This document shows positions 60,714-64,000 of a stretch of DNA of 64,000 nucleotides, in pieces. Position 1 is the first letter of the stretch, and each line of letters begins with the position of its first letter. Source of the DNA: Voacanga thouarsii (Eukaryota > Streptophyta > Magnoliopsida > Gentianales > Apocynaceae); the NCBI GenBank assembly GCA_026120185.1, contig JANUWF010001636.1, forward strand, positions 2,666,001-2,730,000, given 5' to 3'. The notes below the pieces were generated by a model. It saw nothing but the letters and a program-made list of their open reading frames with translations. It was not told the origin of the DNA and searched no databases. The translations under genes were made by a program, and so were the position numbers.

Positions 60714-61302
60714 ATCATCTCTTTTTTTCATTTCTCTCTACTCTTGGAGAGAGAAGTTTGGGAGGTTGGAGTGATCCTCCATCACCCCACTTCAATTTCT
60801 TTCTTTCAAAAAATCTGACGAACAAGAGATCTTCTACCATTTCTCTCCAAATTCATTCTATTCTCTCTATTTTTCAACTCCCAACCCAGTTGTTCATTCT
60901 CCTTTTCATGTTGTTACATTTGTAATTGTATTTTATATCCAAAACATTTTGAAAAATATGAGACTTTTTTTATTTAATTGTAAATTACTTATTTAAATTA
61001 AATTCCTTCAAAATTAAACTCCACAATTCATCTCAACAGATTTATCTATAAAAAACTAAAATAAGGATTAATTTTGTTAAATACTCTAAAAAGTATATAG
61101 TACAATTATTTTGCGCATGAAATTGCCAAATGGACAAAACATCACCATTATTTTGGATATTTTCCCACATCCCTTATTCCCCCAGTTATTTTATGTAATC
61201 ATGGGGGAACCACTTTGGTCTCCCAATCAAGTCCTGTACTGAGCGAGGAGGGGAACACTTCCTCTTCTATTTCTTCTGAAATATAGGGTTGAATCTTTAA
61301 TT

Positions 61303-61368
<66 letters not shown>

Positions 61369-62582
61369 AAGAAATAAGAAGCAGGAGTTGAATTTAAAAA
61401 ATAAAAAAACCTATGGTCGCTGGTAGTCTTACTTAATTAAGCCTTTTAACATAAAAAGACTTCACTCTTCACAAAATGAAAAGAAAGTTCATTGGCCCAA
61501 AATAATATTAATAAAAAATGAGTACATAAAAATATTGATTAAAGGAGTAGATCAAAGATATTGGCCTCATCTTAATGTCCTTGCTTGTTTGAGCGGCTAA
61601 CATTATGTTTCCCTAATTCAACAACACCTCGTGCATGAGAAGCTATGAAGGGATCATGTTCTTTTATATTTATAGTCCTCAATGTGTTTGGTTACATTCA
61701 TTACCTGTGATGATCACTGTCACCATATGTATTGATTATAAAATTATACAAATTTTTTATTTAATTTTGCATCCAATGTCATCATCACAATTATTACTAT
61801 AAATATATATAGAGTCTCTCATAACACAATAAAAATTGTTATTCTTCTAATTTAGAATTAAATGTTTATATCTAACTCGACATAAATATTTGTATTTGGG
61901 TTGGGATTCAATTTAATTCAAAATTTTAATTTAATTAAAAATAATTTCAATTCGTTTCGTGAGAGTTGTCATATACTCACAATATATCATATTTTTTCTC
62001 CCTCATTAATGATTAGGCCTACATTTATCTCACATTTAATACTCCCACTATCCTCTTTTATCTATCCATTTTAACTAAGATTTTTGTCCAAATTTATCTG
62101 TCTCAATAACAAATCAAGCCTATATTAATTACTATTTTTTCATAAATATATCTCTTTAATATAATGAATATAGTAGGAAATGGAAGAAATTTAAATATAC
62201 TTACAACACATAAAACTTTGAAATTTGATTAGTCCTTAATAAAGAGAGAGATTCTTTGAAAGTAAAATAGGAAATATTTATTAATTAATTTAAAAAACCT
62301 TATTTTTTAAAAAACTTGTGAATCGATTAAAATAGAGAGTAATATTTTATTAAAATTTAACAGACTCATCTCAATTCAATCTTTATTTAAGTATAATCTA
62401 AAGAGAATATTTGAGTATATATAAATTATTACATTATCCTCAATAACTAAAACAATTAGTTGTGAGATTCATATATAATTGAAAGTTATTTATTTTATTT
62501 ATATTTATTTTAAACAACGATTAGTTTTTATTTATTATTTAAAAAGATATTTATTTTAAACAATCTCAAATATAAAAAAATT
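60714..62582. other. AT-rich intergenic stretch with long (AT)n
   Basis: No gene recognised. Contains a 59-bp alternating AT tract. Confidence 0.55.
61306..61364. repeat. (AT)n microsatellite
   Basis: 59 bp of uninterrupted alternating A and T. Confidence 0.95.
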
Positions 62583-62587
62583 ACTAT

Positions 62588-62954
62588 TGTTATAAAATTA
62601 GGGTAGTGTTAGAATAAAATCTACACACTACACACTAAGAAAATTCTAACTATTCTTTGCACAAGAATTTCTCTTCAAACTTCTCTCTTTCTTTCTCTCA
62701 CAATTCTTTCTCTAATCTTTCTTTCACTAATCTTTCTTTCACAAAATGATGGTGTATTACAAGCTTAGAGAATAGCTCTATTTATAGAGCTCTAATTAGT
62801 GAAATACATCATGGCATACATCATCTTCAACTAATCTCAATTAATGGTGTCTCCACTAAATGGTGGACATCCATAAAAATCTTCTAATAATTCACATAAA
62901 TCCATAATTAGTGGAGCCTCCACTAATTAATGGAGATTCCAATAATTCATAACA
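62588..62954 (-). mobile_element. Solo LTR of the RKD-carrying copia family
   Basis: 367 bp matching 28519-28885 with only a handful of differences (mainly near 62801-62835 and at 62894). Perfect ACTAT target duplications (62583-62587 and 62955-62959) show a complete insertion reduced to one LTR by LTR-LTR recombination. Confidence 0.93.
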
Positions 62955-62959
62955 ACTAT

Positions 62960-64000
62960 TAGTTTATTGCGATAATTTAACTGTGACCGGTGATATTGCT
63001 AAAACAATTATTCTCTTACCAGAGTAAAATCTAGTGAAATGTCAATTGTGTCCTTTTTGGTCAAAATCATTAGTCCTCGTTTTTCTCCTCTTCTCATCTT
63101 AGTCCTAAACAAAATTCCATCTCATCTGCTTCTTCTTCCCGGCCACCAAGGCCGAACAATTCTATTTCTCCTCTTCTTGTCTCATCTTCAGGCGAAATCC
63201 AATCCTACCCTCCCCCCGGCGCCCCTCTGCATTGCATCTTTTCATCTCTGTCTTTTTCTTCCATTTCGTTTTTTGTTTTTTCCCCATATCTGCCTAGCAA
63301 ACTTTGCCACCTTCAACCACCGAATGGTGGTGGCCGTTCATGGCCCTATCAATTGGAGGCTTCAAGATTTCAACCTGGGCCAAACATCCAATCCCTTTTG
63401 ATGTGCAGATATTTGTTTTTTTCATTTTATAATTAAGTTAAAATTCTAAAATATTATTTAAGGTCGTCTCTTTAATTTGTTGAGACTACAACCACACCCT
63501 CTATAATGGAAGACTTTCAACACCATTCAATTGTCTTGAATTCATAAAATTTTTCTTAACTTTTTTAAATTTAAACAATTATAATCATAGTTAACAATTA
63601 AAGTTACAATCTTTGCTGTCATACAAATGATTGACTATTAGTATATTGCTATGTAAATTAGAGAGTCATAAGAATTCAAGAAAGCGATAGCTGTAGAAGG
63701 ATGAGCGATAAAACAGGGTAGAAGAAAGTTGGACAACATGGGAGGAGGTGAAGGAGGAAGGAGAGATAAGAAAAGCACCGGTGACAGTATGTTGGTTGGG
63801 CTAGTATCCTTGGGACGGGCGGGGAAGCAATGTATAAGAGAGGGATTTCGTCCAAGAAAGAGATGGAAAAAGGAAGGAGAAACAGAAGCAATAATCTTAG
63901 GGAGCAGATTTGACATTTTATTAAATTTTGCTCTACGTGGAGGTTTATTGCTCTGACAATGCCGTTAGCCTGTAATTATTATCACGTAGAAAATAATTCT
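62960..64000. other. Intergenic stretch at window edge
   Basis: A CT-rich stretch at 63040-63300 and purine-rich 63700-63900 give long frames on one strand each, but no known family motif. They could belong to a gene reaching beyond the window; I cannot support one. Confidence 0.45.

Noticed and set aside
63039..63401. 120-codon frame near the right edge
   Set aside because: Low-complexity CT-rich coding with no motif; may be the 5' region of something outside the window but cannot be supported.
1..64000. CRISPR arrays, tRNA or rRNA genes
   Set aside because: No spaced direct repeats of CRISPR type and no tRNA cloverleaf or rRNA segment found by eye; the sequence is plant nuclear DNA.

Overview
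This is nuclear DNA of a flowering plant, most likely a woody core eudicot. It has AT-rich intergenic DNA, GT-AG introns, plant-specific gene families, Ty1/copia retrotransposons, hAT-like and Stowaway-like elements and long (AT)n microsatellites. The species cannot be fixed from sequence alone.

Host genes: (i) the last exon of an S-type (SLAC1/SLAH) anion channel at 299-580 (+); (ii) a complete seven-exon euAP3-type B-class MADS-box gene (APETALA3/DEFICIENS) at 16072-18001 (+); (iii) a complete seven-exon microspherule-protein-like gene with a C-terminal FHA domain at 20959-27779 (+); (iv) a complete three-exon double B-box zinc-finger gene of the BBX20/BBX21 type at 42435-43729 (+); (v) a complete ten-exon BAR-SH3 protein gene (SH3P2 type) at 46583-50440 (-). 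Gene relics are a phosphomannose isomerase fragment (3231-4756, split by a hAT-like insertion) and an F-box-associated-domain fragment (39752-39995, -).

Mobile DNA fills most of the rest. One copia family (LTRs of about 365 bp) is present in three states: an old full-length copy full of stops (8434-14006, +), a young chimeric copy (28519-33935, -) and a solo LTR (62588-62954, -). A second copia family has LTRs of about 2 kb (51026-60708, +) and a Stowaway MITE nested in one LTR. There are also a 5'-truncated LINE-like insertion (690-1313), three or four hAT-like non-autonomous elements, and several Stowaway or other MITEs.

The standout is the young copia copy. About 1.7 kb covering the gag zinc knuckle, protease and integrase has been replaced by about 1.77 kb of a cellular gene in antisense orientation. 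That gene is an RKD-type RWP-RK transcription factor, with promoter-proximal DNA, introns, conserved RWP-RK core and polyadenylation signal. Flanking LTRs differ at 2 of 367 positions and the CTAGT target duplication is perfect, so the chimera appears to have moved recently as a non-autonomous, gene-carrying retrotransposon. RKD genes control egg-cell and embryo identity. The copy shows a -1/+1 frame disturbance just before the RWP-RK core, which is either an inactivating lesion or an assembly error.
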